From positions 1-64,000 of the forward strand of contig NZ_BBMP01000011.1 of NCBI RefSeq assembly GCF_000755245.1: a stretch of 64,000 nt of DNA, given 5' to 3'. Under the pieces are notes generated by a model, which was given only the letters and a program-made list of their open reading frames with translations, was not told where the DNA came from and searched no databases. This DNA is from Halococcus sediminicola (GTDB taxonomy: Archaea; Halobacteriota; Halobacteria; Halobacteriales; Halococcaceae). Shown here piece by piece: positions 45,498 through 54,840 of this stretch (position 1 is its first letter; every line of letters begins with the position of its first letter). The translations under genes were made by a program, and so were the position numbers.

Positions 45498-46205
45498 CTA
45501 CGGCAATTCGCCCATCGTCTCCAGCATCGCCTCCAGTTCGCCGTCCGCGACCGCCAGCGAGAAGCCGTCGGCCCGGGCGAGCGTCGGCGCGTGCTCCCAG
45601 AGGTCCTCAGTACCGAGTCCGTGGAGAACGACCGCACTCGGGGTCGGCGTGACCACCCGCAGCGCGACCAGCGCGCCCTCGCCGTGGGTCACGCCGGTGA
45701 ACACGAGCGCACGATTGGTGCTCTGGCCGTAGAGACGATAGAACTCCTCCGAGGAGAGTCGCGTGATGGCCTCGATGGAGTTGATGACGGTGTGGCCGGC
45801 AACGGTGTTCTGTGAGCCCGCGACGACTTCGGACGCACCGATGGCGTCGTAGAACTCCCCGATGGCGATCGCGGTGGGATACTCCCGCAGATCGCGGACG
45901 ATATCGCCCTCAAAGCCTGCCGAGAGCACGCGAGCGTACTGGCGAAGATGCTCGCCGCCGCGCGCCTCGTCGATGTCCAGTAGTGCCTCGATGACCCGGC
46001 GGACGACCGCGATGCCCGGGCTTCGCCGCCGGCCGCTCTCGTAATCCGAAACGACCGAGGCCGAGACGTCGAGTTCGTCGGCGAGCGTGGTTTGAGCGAC
46101 GTCGAAATCGGTCCGCCACTTGCGGATCGTCGCACCGGGATCGTCGCTCAACACCACGTCGCCAGCGATCTTCCCGGCGAGGGTCCGCCGCGCGCGCTCG
46201 GTCAT
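45498..46205 (-). CDS. HTH (XRE-type) transcriptional regulator, COG1709-like
   Basis: 235-residue regulator. The N-terminal 75 residues contain an XRE-like helix-turn-helix: TTLADELDVSASVVSDYESG followed by RRRSPGIAVVRRVIEALL. The C-terminal 150 residues form an alpha/beta domain (VINSIEAITRLSSEEFYRLY, RALVFTGVTHGEGALVALRV) seen in archaeal members of COG1709, ligand unknown. ATG at 46205 chosen because an upstream extension is Arg-rich random sequence. It converges with hmgB and diverges from a membrane protein gene across 98 bases. Confidence 0.78.
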   Translation of the reverse strand: MTERARRTLAGKIAGDVVLSDDPGATIRKWRTDFDVAQTTLADELDVSASVVSDYESGRRRSPGIAVVRRVIEALLDIDEARGGEHLRQYARVLSAGFEGDIVRDLREYPTAIAIGEFYDAIGASEVVAGSQNTVAGHTVINSIEAITRLSSEEFYRLYGQSTNRALVFTGVTHGEGALVALRVVTPTPSAVVLHGLGTEDLWEHAPTLARADGFSLAVADGELEAMLETMGELP

Positions 46206-46303
46206 GGCTGTCTCTCGACGGTTTCGGGCAAAAGCCTGCTGGCATCTCATCGCCTCACAGCCCGCGGCGCAAGGGCTATCCACGGCTGTACCGAATCCGG
46301 CCT

Positions 46304-46927
46304 GTGCCATCGACGGTCGTCCACTGCGCGCTCGCGGGGTTGCTTGCGGCAGCGCTGCTCGACGAGTTCGACGCGCAGGCGGTAGCGGTCGTGCTCGTGG
46401 CCACCATCGTCCCGGACCTCGATGCCTTCGCCGGTTTCGTGATTCCGGGCGGCCACCGCTCGGTGCTCCACACCCTCTTGTTCCCACTCACCGGCGCGGC
46501 GCTGCTCTCCTACGATACTCGAATACGAGAGTCGTCGTTCGTCCGCCGGCGCTGGCGCGCTCGTGGGGTTCGGGTGGCGTGGGTTTCGATTGCGGCCGTC
46601 GCTTTCGCGGGCATCGGTCTCGACCTCATCGGCGGCGGTGTGAACCTCTTCTATCCGCTCTACGACCAGTTCTACGAGCTGTCGGGCGAACTCGTGCTCT
46701 CGAACGACCGTGGTCTCGTCCAGACGTTCGTCGAGTTCGGCCACGGGGGTGAGGCGGCGCGTGGCTCGACCAAACAGGTCCACATCAACAGCGGTATCGA
46801 CCCAAACCGGGGAGCCGAGCCAACGAACGTCGAGCGCATCTTCCCCGTCGCTCAGTCAGGCTGGCAACTGCTCTTGATTCTCACGAGCAGCTTCGTCCTC
46901 GCCGTGCGGCTGTGGGAGACGCGCTAG
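46304..46927 (+). CDS. YdjM/DUF457-like membrane-bound metal-dependent hydrolase
   Basis: 207-residue membrane protein with about four helices. VVHCALAGLLAAALLDEFDA, a PDLDAF motif at about residue 37, GGHRSVLHTLLFP, and the IGLDLIGGGVNL segment resemble the YdjM/DUF457 family with putative metal-binding His and Asp residues. The function of this family is unclear. The start is a GTG at 46304 (VPSTVVH). It overlaps the end of a convergent membrane protein gene by four bases. Confidence 0.68.
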   Translation: MPSTVVHCALAGLLAAALLDEFDAQAVAVVLVATIVPDLDAFAGFVIPGGHRSVLHTLLFPLTGAALLSYDTRIRESSFVRRRWRARGVRVAWVSIAAVAFAGIGLDLIGGGVNLFYPLYDQFYELSGELVLSNDRGLVQTFVEFGHGGEAARGSTKQVHINSGIDPNRGAEPTNVERIFPVAQSGWQLLLILTSSFVLAVRLWETR

Positions 46928-47313
46928 GCGAATCCACTTTTGAGCCGGGCGTAGCCGCCACGATAGACGAGATGGAAGGCGAGTGCGTACGCCACGCCAA
47001 CGATGACGACGCCCGCCAGCGTTCCGAGCGACGCTATCCGACCGACGAACGCCCGACCGATGATTCCGATGCCACCAATCACGAGTCCCACGGGAACGAC
47101 GAGAACGTTGACCGCGAGCAGGTATCCGTAGAGGCATTTGAGCGAGTACGACCGTCGAACGAAGACGATTGCGACCGGGATAGTGACGGGCGTGACTGCT
47201 CCGAGAAAGATGAGTTGACTGAACGGGTCCGGCGGGGTGAATATCGCCGAAAACGGGCTCAAGAGGACGACGAACGCGACCAATGCCAGCACGAACCGCA
47301 AAAGAAGTTTCAT
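46924..47313 (-). CDS. Small four-helix membrane protein
   Basis: 129-residue integral membrane protein with helices at about 4-22, 33-52, 60-82 and 92-115, ending RLKSGFA. No family recognised. ATG at 47313 (MKLLLRF) directly precedes helix 1; an earlier ATG adds 26 polar residues. Possibly co-transcribed with the gene at 47419, 105 bases upstream. Confidence 0.6.
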   Translation of the reverse strand: MKLLLRFVLALVAFVVLLSPFSAIFTPPDPFSQLIFLGAVTPVTIPVAIVFVRRSYSLKCLYGYLLAVNVLVVPVGLVIGGIGIIGRAFVGRIASLGTLAGVVIVGVAYALAFHLVYRGGYARLKSGFA

Positions 47314-47418
47314 TCGAGACACGTCCTTCCGTCGAACAGACCGTTCATAGCCGTTGTGATGTCGACGGAATACGTGACTCCGGTCGGTCACGGCTTCGAA
47401 CCGTGGAGAATTTCGCGC

Positions 47419-48000
47419 TCACGACCGCCGAACGGCGACGGCGAGCGCGCCGCCGAGCGGACCGAAGACGAGCGGGTAGACGAACCCGGCGGCGAGCGCG
47501 CGCGTGAGTTCCGGGCCGACCGACGCGATGACCACGGTGATCTGTGTGAGGAAGGCCCCGACGAACGCGAGCGCGAAGTAGCCTGGAAGGGGAGTGAGGC
47601 CCGCCACGGCGGCGACCGTGACCCGCTCCGCACCGGTGCGACGGGCGGCGAGCGCGCCGGCGACGAGCAGGAAGAGCGGCGGGAGGACGAAGAGCAGCGT
47701 GCGCCAATCGCCCGCGCTCACCTCGACGACGTCCGTCGAGAGGTCCATCGCGCTGCTCGTGACCGAGACGTCGACGAAGTGTGCGCCGTAGAAGAACCAG
47801 CCCGTGACCTTCCACGGTGCGATTCCGCTACTGCCGAACAGCGAGAGCGTCGCGTCGACGTCCATCCGCGATAGCTCCGCGCGCACCCGCTCGACCGTGA
47901 GGAGGTAGGTGAAGAGATAGCCACACAGGTAGGCAGCGGCCCCGGCAAGCGCGCCCACCCTGAACGGAAGTCGGGCGACCAACCGACGCCGTTGGCTCAT
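47419..48000 (-). CDS. Uncharacterised five-helix haloarchaeal membrane protein
   Basis: 193-residue membrane protein. Helices run at about 14-36, 58-75, 97-116, 124-148 and 168-188. A polar exported loop (about residues 37-60) contains LSRMDVDATLSLFG. The pattern recalls haloarchaeal transporter-like DUFs in which a first helix is followed by a large extracellular loop, but I cannot name a family. ATG at 48000 gives a positively charged N-terminus (SQRRRLVARLPFR), consistent with a cytoplasmic start. Confidence 0.6.
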   Translation of the reverse strand: MSQRRRLVARLPFRVGALAGAAAYLCGYLFTYLLTVERVRAELSRMDVDATLSLFGSSGIAPWKVTGWFFYGAHFVDVSVTSSAMDLSTDVVEVSAGDWRTLLFVLPPLFLLVAGALAARRTGAERVTVAAVAGLTPLPGYFALAFVGAFLTQITVVIASVGPELTRALAAGFVYPLVFGPLGGALAVAVRRS

Positions 48001-48055
48001 CGTCGCCTCCTCGCATCCGCCGTGGAAGTAGCTTCCGGCGGACGGGGAGGGCGCT

Positions 48056-48655
48056 TTATCCGGTCGCCGCCCGATACTCCTCTTGCGTGATGGTGTAGCG
48101 GTACTCGTCGGCGACTTCTTCGCCGTACGGAACCCAATTTCTGAGTCGGCCCTCACAACGCCCGCCGTGCGATTCGACGTATTTCTCGATGGCGCGCCGG
48201 GATTTCTCGTTGTCGACGTGATGGGTGACGGCGACAACTTCGAGGTCGAGGCGCTCGAAGGCGATTTCGATGAGCGCCGCGGCGCGCTCGCCCGAGTAGC
48301 CACGACCCCAGAATCGCTTGCGGAGCCACGTGCCGAGTCGAGCGGTTCGGCGCTCCCAGTCGAGATGCAGCCCGCCAGCGCCGGCGAACTGGCCCGCTCC
48401 CGCCTCACCCTTTCGGGGACGGATGGCGTAGGTCGCAGCCTCGCCCTCCTCCCATTGGTCCTCGCAGCGGTCGACGAACTCCTTCGACTCGTCGACCGTC
48501 ACGTGAGGGTCCCACGGCATGTACCGGGTGACCTCGGCCATCTCTTCGACGCCGTCGGCGTCCGAGCAGACCCGATAGAACTCGAAGAGGTCGACGTTCT
48601 CCTCGCAAAACCGTTCGAGAACGAGCCGGTCGGTTTCGATGCGCTCGGGGAACAT
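48056..48655 (-). CDS. GNAT-family acetyltransferase (RimJ/RimL-like)
   Basis: 199-residue protein beginning MFPERIETDRLVLERFCEEN, the characteristic start of RimJ/RimL N-acetyltransferases. Acetyl-CoA binds at the motif LRKRFWGRGYSGERAAALIE, followed by AVTHHVDNEKSRRAIEKYVE. Likely modifies a protein N-terminus or a small amine; substrate unknown. The start codon lies 83 bases from the divergent rfcL start. Confidence 0.85.
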   Translation of the reverse strand: MFPERIETDRLVLERFCEENVDLFEFYRVCSDADGVEEMAEVTRYMPWDPHVTVDESKEFVDRCEDQWEEGEAATYAIRPRKGEAGAGQFAGAGGLHLDWERRTARLGTWLRKRFWGRGYSGERAAALIEIAFERLDLEVVAVTHHVDNEKSRRAIEKYVESHGGRCEGRLRNWVPYGEEVADEYRYTITQEEYRAATG

Positions 48656-48737
48656 ACATCCGACAACAAGCACGCAGGCAAAAGTGTTCGTCCGCGCTCC
48701 GGAATCACTAAACGCGGCTCCCACATAGGCACGCGCA

Positions 48738-50180
48738 ATGGATTGGACCGAGAAGTATCGACCCTCGACGCTCTCGGAAGTGCGGGGCAACAACAAGGCC
48801 CGCGATGCGCTCGCCGAATGGGCCGAGACGTGGGAATCCCATCGAGAGGCGGTTATCCTCCACGGCGCGCCCGGCGTCGGCAAGACGTCGGCGGCGCACG
48901 CGCTCGCGTCGGACATGGACTGGCCGACCATCGAACTCAACGCCTCGAACCAGCGCACGAAGGCCGTCGTCGAGCGGGTGGCGGGCGAGGCGGCGAAATC
49001 CGGTACACTCACCGGCGGGAGCGCGGGCCGGCGACTCGTCGTGATGGACGAGGCCGACAACCTCCACGGGAACGTCGACCGCGGCGGGTCGCGGGCCATC
49101 ACCGAACTCGTGAAAGAGGCCGGCCAGCCGATGGTTCTGATCGCCAACGAGTTCTACGACATGTCCAAGAGCCTCCGGAACGCCTGCGAGACGATCGAGT
49201 TCCGCGACGTCTCCGCACGTTCGATTCTGCCCGTGCTCCGTGACATCTGTCGGCGCGAAGAAGTCGAATACGAGGACAGCGCGCTCGAAGCGATCGCCGA
49301 ACAGAACAGCGGCGACCTCCGGGGCGCGGTCAACGACCTCCAGGCGCTCGCCGAGAGCACCGAGAAACTCACCGCCGACGACGTCGTCACCGGGGACCGC
49401 GACCGCACGACCGGTATCTTCGACTTTCTGGACGCACTCATCAAAGAAGAGGACGCCGAGGGCGCTCTCAGAGCCTCCTACGACGTCGAGGAGACGCCCG
49501 ATGATCTCATCAACTGGATCGCAGACAACGTCCCCAAGGACTTTCATGGACCCGAACTCGCCGACGCCTACGAGAACCTGGCGAACGCCGACCGCTGGCT
49601 CGGACGGGTTCGCGCGACCCAGAACTACTCGTACTGGCGGTACGCAGGTGACGCCATGACCGCCGGTGTCGCCGCTTCGCGCCGCGAATCGAAGGGAGGG
49701 TGGACGCGCTACGGCCCGCCGAGTTACTGGTCGAAACTCGGCCGCTCGCGCGGCACGCGCGACAAACGCGATTACGTCGCCCGGCAGGTCGCCGAGACCG
49801 GTGGGATGAGCATGGCGAGCGCGCGCCGGCAGGTCATGCCCTTCCTCTCGACGATGACGCACCACTGCAAGAACCGCGAGCTGACTGTGGCGATGACCGC
49901 CCGCTACGACATGGACGCCGACCACGTCGCGTTCATCACCGGGAGCGGCGAGGACACCAACAAGGTTCAGGACATCGTCGAGGATGCCGCCCGACTCGGC
50001 GAGGAGGCCGCCGTCGCGGGATCGGACGGCGCGTTCGAGGGCGCGACACGCACGACCACGGACGAAGTCGACGATTCGGACGGCGAATCGGCCGAAATCG
50101 AGGCTGACGACGAGAGCGAAACCGAAGACACCGACGAGAGCGAGGACGACTCCCAGTCGGGACTCGGCGATTTCTCCTGA
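48738..50180 (+). CDS. rfcL: Replication factor C large subunit
   Basis: 480-residue AAA+ clamp-loader subunit that opens PCNA with the small RfcS subunits. MDWTEKYRPSTLSEVRGN starts the protein, Walker A is HGAPGVGKTSAAHAL near residue 43, Walker B VVMDEADNLHG near 100, and sensor 2 falls in the GDLRGAVNDLQAL region. The C-terminal 60 residues are an extremely acidic linker ending SQSGLGDFS, which fits a PCNA-interacting peptide (Q-x-x-L-x-x-F) at the very end. ATG at 48738 begins the family-conserved sequence. AT-rich ACTAAACG at 48708-48715 may be the TATA box. Confidence 0.95.
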   Translation: MDWTEKYRPSTLSEVRGNNKARDALAEWAETWESHREAVILHGAPGVGKTSAAHALASDMDWPTIELNASNQRTKAVVERVAGEAAKSGTLTGGSAGRRLVVMDEADNLHGNVDRGGSRAITELVKEAGQPMVLIANEFYDMSKSLRNACETIEFRDVSARSILPVLRDICRREEVEYEDSALEAIAEQNSGDLRGAVNDLQALAESTEKLTADDVVTGDRDRTTGIFDFLDALIKEEDAEGALRASYDVEETPDDLINWIADNVPKDFHGPELADAYENLANADRWLGRVRATQNYSYWRYAGDAMTAGVAASRRESKGGWTRYGPPSYWSKLGRSRGTRDKRDYVARQVAETGGMSMASARRQVMPFLSTMTHHCKNRELTVAMTARYDMDADHVAFITGSGEDTNKVQDIVEDAARLGEEAAVAGSDGAFEGATRTTTDEVDDSDGESAEIEADDESETEDTDESEDDSQSGLGDFS

Positions 50181-50193
50181 TCGCAGAGCGAGG

Positions 50194-50931
50194 TTACAGG
50201 ATCTTCGAGAGGAACTGCTGGGCACGGTCGGTGTCGGGATTCGAGAAGAACCGTTCCGGTTGTGCGGTCTCGACGATGCCTCCTTCGGACATCAGCACCA
50301 CTCTGTCGCCCACTTCGCGGGCGAACCCCATCTGATGAGTGACGACCATCATCGTCATCCCTTCCTCGGCGAGCGTGCCCATCACGTCGAGGACTTCACC
50401 CACGAGTTCGGGGTCAAGCGCGCTCGTCACCTCGTCGAACAGCATGACTTCGGGTTCCATCGCCAGCGCGCGGGCGATGGCGACGCGCTGTTGTTGTCCC
50501 CCCGAGAGCTGACTGGGATAGGAGTCGCTCTGTGCGGACAGTCCGACACTATCGAGTAGTTCCTCGGCGCGCTCATGCGCCTCGTCCGTCGAGAGACCGC
50601 GCACCTTCATCGGCCCGAGCGTGACGTTTTCGAGCGCCGTCTTGTGCGGAAAGAGATTGAAGCTCTGAAAGACCATGCCGATCTGCTGGCGCAGGTGGTT
50701 GATGTCCGCCTTCGGGTCCGAGACGGACGTCCCTTCGAGTCTGATCTCGCCCGACTGGATCTCCTCCAGCCGGTTGGCACAGCGAAGCAGGGTGGACTTC
50801 CCGCTGCCGCTCGGTCCGATGACGACACACACCTCTCGGTTCTCGACGTCGAGGTCGACGTCCCGGAGCACGTGTGCCTCGCCGAAGTACTTGTTGACGC
50901 CCTCGAATTCGAGGACGGGGACGGTGCTCAC
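50194..50931 (-). CDS. Polar amino-acid ABC transporter ATPase (GlnQ-like)
   Basis: 245-residue ABC ATPase. Walker A is [20 protein letters not shown], the Q-loop [20 protein letters not shown], the signature [20 protein letters not shown], and Walker [17 protein letters not shown]. These are characteristic of GlnQ/HisP-type importers. The start is GTG at 50931, overlapping the stop of the permease gene (GTGA), so the two are coupled. It is the last gene of a binding protein-permease-ATPase operon. Confidence 0.92.
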   Translation of the reverse strand: MSTVPVLEFEGVNKYFGEAHVLRDVDLDVENREVCVVIGPSGSGKSTLLRCANRLEEIQSGEIRLEGTSVSDPKADINHLRQQIGMVFQSFNLFPHKTALENVTLGPMKVRGLSTDEAHERAEELLDSVGLSAQSDSYPSQLSGGQQQRVAIARALAMEPEVMLFDEVTSALDPELVGEVLDVMGTLAEEGMTMMVVTHQMGFAREVGDRVVLMSEGGIVETAQPERFFSNPDTDRAQQFLSKIL

Positions 50932-51758
50932 GAACTCCCTCCCGCGGGGTCGGCACGCCGTTCGAGGTAGCTGACGACCCGCCCGAGCGGAATCGTTATC
51001 AGGAGGTAGGCGACCGCGACGATGAGGATCGGCGTCCACGCGTCGAAGGTGTTGCTGTTCACGTTGCGAAAGGCACTGATGAGTTCGGGGACGGCGATCA
51101 CCGTCAGCAGCGAGGTGTCCTTGACGAGGATGACCTGGTCGTTGCCGATGGCCGCCAGCGCGTTGCGCCACGCCTGCGGGAGGACGACCTCACGCATCGA
51201 CTGGATGTAGGAGAGACCGAGCGAGCGCGCGGCCTCCATCTGGCCGTCCGGCACGGACTCGATGCCGCCGCGGATGGCCTCGCCGATGTAGGCGGCGTGG
51301 TTCAACGTCAGTCCGATGATGGCAGCGGGAACCGCGAAGTTCGAGATCGGGAACTCGCCGGGCGGCCAGAAGGTTGGCACACCCAAGAAAACGACCATCA
51401 ACTGAAAGAGCAGCGGCGTTCCCCGGAAGAACTCGATGTAGCCCTTCGCGATCGCGCGCGTAAAGCGCGTCCGCGAGACGCGGCCGAGACCGACGACGAC
51501 GCCGGCGACGACCGACAGCACGCTGCTGACGACGACGATGCGAAGCACCGTCAGAAAGGCGTCGGTGAACTGCGGGTAGACCACCTCGACGAGCAGCGAG
51601 AAGTCGACCTGCACGACGACGATGTACGCGAGAAACGCCGCGATCGCGAGCGTGAACGTGCCCGCGACGGCGACGCCGACCCACTTGAGCGTCGTATCGT
51701 CGAAGAGGCGATTGCCCACCGACTCGCTCGCCGTCGAGTCCGAGTATGATTCGGCCAT
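50928..51758 (-). CDS. Polar amino-acid ABC transporter permease
   Basis: 276-residue inner membrane component. Five or more helices are visible from residue 28. The HisM/GlnP signature is in [20 protein letters not shown] followed by GTPLLFQL, and the EAA loop is [20 protein letters not shown]. The ATG at 51758 (MAESYS...) is preferred to one five codons upstream. It starts 24 bases after the binding-protein stop. A single permease gene implies a homodimer. Confidence 0.92.
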   Translation of the reverse strand: MAESYSDSTASESVGNRLFDDTTLKWVGVAVAGTFTLAIAAFLAYIVVVQVDFSLLVEVVYPQFTDAFLTVLRIVVVSSVLSVVAGVVVGLGRVSRTRFTRAIAKGYIEFFRGTPLLFQLMVVFLGVPTFWPPGEFPISNFAVPAAIIGLTLNHAAYIGEAIRGGIESVPDGQMEAARSLGLSYIQSMREVVLPQAWRNALAAIGNDQVILVKDTSLLTVIAVPELISAFRNVNSNTFDAWTPILIVAVAYLLITIPLGRVVSYLERRADPAGGSS

Positions 51759-51782
51759 GATGGATATTGGCAAGCAGCGACG

Positions 51783-52739
51783 TTAGCTTTGGGTGGTCCC
51801 GGTCGAACTCTCGAAGTACTCGCCGTAGATCTCGTCGTAGGTGCCGTTGTCCCGGATGGTCGCGATCGCCTCGTTGACCCGCTTTCTGAGCTTGTCGTCG
51901 TCTTTCCGGAAGGCGATGCCGTACTCCTCGACGGTGAGAGTGAGATAGGGCGGTGCCTTCTTTCCCTGCTCTGCGGCCGCGCCCTTGCCTTCGAGAAAGC
52001 GCGCCGTGTCGGGGTTCTCGTTGACGAACTGGGCGTTGACGGTGTTGTCGTTGACCACCGCCGTGACCTGGTTGTTCGTGAGCGCGCTGAACGCACCGGG
52101 AATCTGGTCGTACGACTGAATCGTCAGGTTCCCGTCGAACTCCTTTTTCAGCTCCTCGGCGGCGGCTTCACCCGTAGTGCCCTTCTGGACGCCAACGGTC
52201 TTGCCTTTCAAGTCCTCCTTCGAGGAAATATCGCTGTTTGCGAGCACGACCACCGTCTGGTAGGCCGTGAAGTACGGGTCGGAGAAGTCGACCTGCTTTG
52301 CGCGCTCGTCGTTGATGGTCATCGCGCTCATGATGACCCTGAAGTTGCCGTTGTTGAGCGAGGGGATGATGGTGTCGAAGGCGGTCGGCTTGAACTCGGG
52401 TTTCATGCCCAACTGCTCGCCGAAGACCGCATCGGCGATACCGACGTCGAAACCGACGAGGTCGCCCTTGTTGTTCTCGAACTCGAACGGCTTATAGGGG
52501 ATGTCCGAGCCGATGACGATGGTCTGGCCGCCCGAGTCGCCCCCGCCGCCGCTTCCGTTACTACCGCCACCGCTCCCGTTCGCTCCGCCGCTGCCGTTTC
52601 CACCGCCGCTTCCGTTACTACCACCATCATCGCCGCCACCGTCGCCACCGCCCACACAGCCGGCGAGCGACAGTCCCGCGATACCCGCGCCAGTCACCTT
52701 CAGATACCCGCGTCGCGTCGTCGTATTCTCCCGAGCCAT
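51783..52739 (-). CDS. Amino-acid ABC transporter substrate-binding lipoprotein (Tat)
   Basis: 318-residue periplasmic-type binding protein of family 3. The N-terminus contains a twin-arginine motif and lipobox (TTRRGYLKV...SLAGC), so it is exported folded and lipid-anchored at about Cys28. A Gly/Ser/Asn linker of about 45 residues follows, then TIVIGSDIPYKPFEFENNKG and GDLVGFDVGIADAV, the usual SBP_bac_3 start. DFSDPYFTAYQTVVV is the ligand-hinge motif. It probably binds a polar amino acid or related small solute. Confidence 0.92.
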   Translation of the reverse strand: MARENTTTRRGYLKVTGAGIAGLSLAGCVGGGDGGGDDGGSNGSGGGNGSGGANGSGGGSNGSGGGGDSGGQTIVIGSDIPYKPFEFENNKGDLVGFDVGIADAVFGEQLGMKPEFKPTAFDTIIPSLNNGNFRVIMSAMTINDERAKQVDFSDPYFTAYQTVVVLANSDISSKEDLKGKTVGVQKGTTGEAAAEELKKEFDGNLTIQSYDQIPGAFSALTNNQVTAVVNDNTVNAQFVNENPDTARFLEGKGAAAEQGKKAPPYLTLTVEEYGIAFRKDDDKLRKRVNEAIATIRDNGTYDEIYGEYFESSTGTTQS

Positions 52740-52828
52740 ACGGCTTGTGTGAAGAATGAGTATTTCAAACTTTCGGCGAGTGTGACAAACCAACACGGTG
52801 GGCCGACGGCCGCTCGAACGGTGAGTTC

Positions 52829-53308
52829 TCAGTCGGCGGTCGTCGGAGCGGCGGTGTCGGTGCTCGCGTGGCTCTCGTCGGACGATTCGTAGGCCCAGAC
52901 GGTGGTCGCCACGAGCGCGGCGAAGATGACGAGCGCGGCGGCGTGGTGGGTCACCTGCACGAGTGCCGTGTAGACGGTGACGGTGGCCCCGCCGAGCAGT
53001 ATCTGGACGGGGAGGACGACTAGCGCGAGCGCGCTGGCGAGACGGGTCCGGCGACTCCTCCCACCGCGCCAGGCGGCGTAGGTCGTCCCGAGGATCATGA
53101 ACCCGGTGATCATCGCGACCAACCGGTGAAACCACTCGATGAAGCTCGGCCAGTTCGCCGGGAACAGCCCGAAGACGCCGCCGTTACAGAGCGGCCAGTT
53201 AGCCCCGCAGGACAGGCCCGCGCCCGCGGCGGCGGTATAGACCCCCAGAAGGATGAGCGCGAACGTCATCCCGGTGGTGACGGCAGCGAGGTGGCGGAAT
53301 CGAACCAT
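52829..53308 (-). CDS. ctaA: Half-size CtaA/COX15 heme A synthase
   Basis: 159-residue protein with four membrane helices. Bacterial CtaA has eight helices built from two such halves; this size is common in archaea and probably acts as a dimer. FHRLVAMITGFMI and VTHHAAALVIFAALV contain the putative heme-ligand histidines, and LSCGANWPLCNGGVFG gives the cysteine pair in the first outside loop. It oxidises heme O to heme A for the terminal oxidase. ATG at 53308 gives the conserved start; 12 residues more are possible from 53344. Confidence 0.86.
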   Translation of the reverse strand: MVRFRHLAAVTTGMTFALILLGVYTAAAGAGLSCGANWPLCNGGVFGLFPANWPSFIEWFHRLVAMITGFMILGTTYAAWRGGRSRRTRLASALALVVLPVQILLGGATVTVYTALVQVTHHAAALVIFAALVATTVWAYESSDESHASTDTAAPTTAD

Positions 53309-53654
53309 CGCCGGAGTTTGGAGGCGGTGGTACTTCACTCCCACCTTTTTACTGCGGGGAATCGCTCACTCGCTGCGTCTGCTCACGGGCGCTCCGCGTC
53401 CGTTCGCACGGCCAGTGGGACCTTCGGTCCCGCTCGGCTCGTTCGCTCAACCCCTTGCAAAAATTGGACCAAAAGCTTCCGCTCGCTCGGCCTGCGGCCT
53501 CGCTCACGGTACAACCGCTCATTCGTTCTGCCGGCACACCGCGCCACCCCTCACCAGCCGATTCGCTCGCTACGTTCGCTCATCCCTCGCGCGTTCTGCG
53601 CCTTCGACGCATTCATCGCGCGCCACCGCCGCCGTCGGCAAACGGATTTGACTG
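53309..53654. repeat. Gene-free interval with haloarchaeal dispersed repeat core
   Basis: I see no supportable gene here. It is rich in short imperfect palindromes such as GGACCTTCGGTCC and GCCTGCGGCCTCGC. ATTCGCTCGCTACGTTCGCT at 53561-53580 recurs in inverted form at 57181-57200 with few changes. Such sequences are frequent between haloarchaeal genes. They may act as terminators or as REP-like mobile sequence. Confidence 0.55.
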
Positions 53655-54770
53655 ATGACGGAACGGACCCGTTTTAGCCCGCTCGCCCAGTGTGACGACG
53701 TGACCATCGACCCCGCAAAGACCGACCGGCTCGACAACTATCTCGCCGAGGCGGGTCTCGAAGCGGTCTGGTTCGCCCGGCCAGCCAATTTCGCGTGGCT
53801 CACCGGCGCGAACAACATCGTCGACCGCGAGGCAGGCGTGGGCGTTGCGGCGGCCGGCTACGACGGTTCCCTCCGAATCCTCACCAGCAACAACGAAGCC
53901 CCACGATTCGCCGAGGAAGAATTCGGCGATGTCCCCGTCGAATCGTTTCCGTGGCACGAGGGAACGCTAGCAGAAGCCGTCGCCGAGCGCTCGGAGCGAC
54001 CCTTCGAGACCGATTTCGACGTCTCTGGAGCCGAGCGCGTCCCGGCGACCCGGCTCCGCACACCGCTCACCGATACTGACATTGAGCGCTACCGGGAACT
54101 CGGGAACGAGACCGCGACGGCGCTCGAATCGGTCTGTCGAATCATCGAGAGCACCGATTCGGAGCGGGCGGTTGCCGCCCGCCTTCGGGAGCGACTGGTC
54201 GCCCGGGGCATCGACTCGCCAGTGCTGCTCGTCGGTGGCGAGGAGCGCGCACACGCGTATCGCCACTTCCCGCCGACCGACACCGACATCGGCGGCTATG
54301 CGCTGGTATCGGTGACCGCACAGCGGGGCGGACTCCACGCGAGCGCGACGCGCACGGTGGCGCTCGACCCGCCCGACTGGCTCGCAGCGCGCCACGAGGC
54401 AGCCATGAGAGTCGAAGCGGCGGCGGTCGCGGCGACGAAACGCCTTTCGAACGAGGGAACCGCTGGCGACGTCTTTCGGGAGATTCGGAACGCCTACGCA
54501 GAGATCAGGTATCCCGACGAATGGCAAAAACACCATCAGGGCGGGGCGACGGGGTTTGCGGGCCGGGAGTGGAAGGCGACGCCGGCGAGTACTGCGGACC
54601 TCCAAACACCGATGGCGTACGCGTGGAATCCGACGGTCGAGGGTGCCAAAAGCGAGGACACGGTTCTCGTCGGAGACGGTGTCGAAACGCTGACGGCGAC
54701 CGGCGAGTGGCCGGTTCGTGAGATCGACGTCGACAGCGCGACGGTCGTTCGTCACGCCGTCGGTCCGTAA
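53655..54770 (+). CDS. M24 (Xaa-Pro aminopeptidase-like) family protein with degenerate metal site
   Basis: 371-residue protein with creatinase-like N-terminal domain (residues about 15-150, [20 protein letters not shown]) and pita-bread M24 fold. Of the five canonical metal ligands, both Asp of the D...SDxTRT stretch are gone ([20 protein letters not shown]), and the first Glu (EPG) has become NPT. The His ([11 protein letters not shown]) and the last Glu (SEDTVLV) remain. It is therefore unlikely to be a standard dinuclear metallopeptidase. It could be a non-catalytic homologue or use a different chemistry. Start: ATG at 53655. Confidence 0.74.
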   Translation: MTERTRFSPLAQCDDVTIDPAKTDRLDNYLAEAGLEAVWFARPANFAWLTGANNIVDREAGVGVAAAGYDGSLRILTSNNEAPRFAEEEFGDVPVESFPWHEGTLAEAVAERSERPFETDFDVSGAERVPATRLRTPLTDTDIERYRELGNETATALESVCRIIESTDSERAVAARLRERLVARGIDSPVLLVGGEERAHAYRHFPPTDTDIGGYALVSVTAQRGGLHASATRTVALDPPDWLAARHEAAMRVEAAAVAATKRLSNEGTAGDVFREIRNAYAEIRYPDEWQKHHQGGATGFAGREWKATPASTADLQTPMAYAWNPTVEGAKSEDTVLVGDGVETLTATGEWPVREIDVDSATVVRHAVGP

Positions 54771-54810
54771 CCCGGAGTTCGTCGTTCGTCGAATATCGCT
54801 TTCGGTTGGT

Positions 54811-54818
54811 TTTTTAAT
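54811..54818 (+). promoter_or_regulatory. TATA box of the malic enzyme gene
   Basis: TTTTTAAT lies 23-30 bases before the ATG at 54841, consistent with a leaderless transcript. Confidence 0.68.
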
Positions 54819-54840
54819 CCCATCCGCCGAGAGTGGCGAC

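Noticed and set aside
54718-54840. Upstream start for the malic enzyme adding 41 residues
   Set aside because: It would overlap the end of the M24 gene and the TATA box; the ATG at 54841 begins the conserved sequence.
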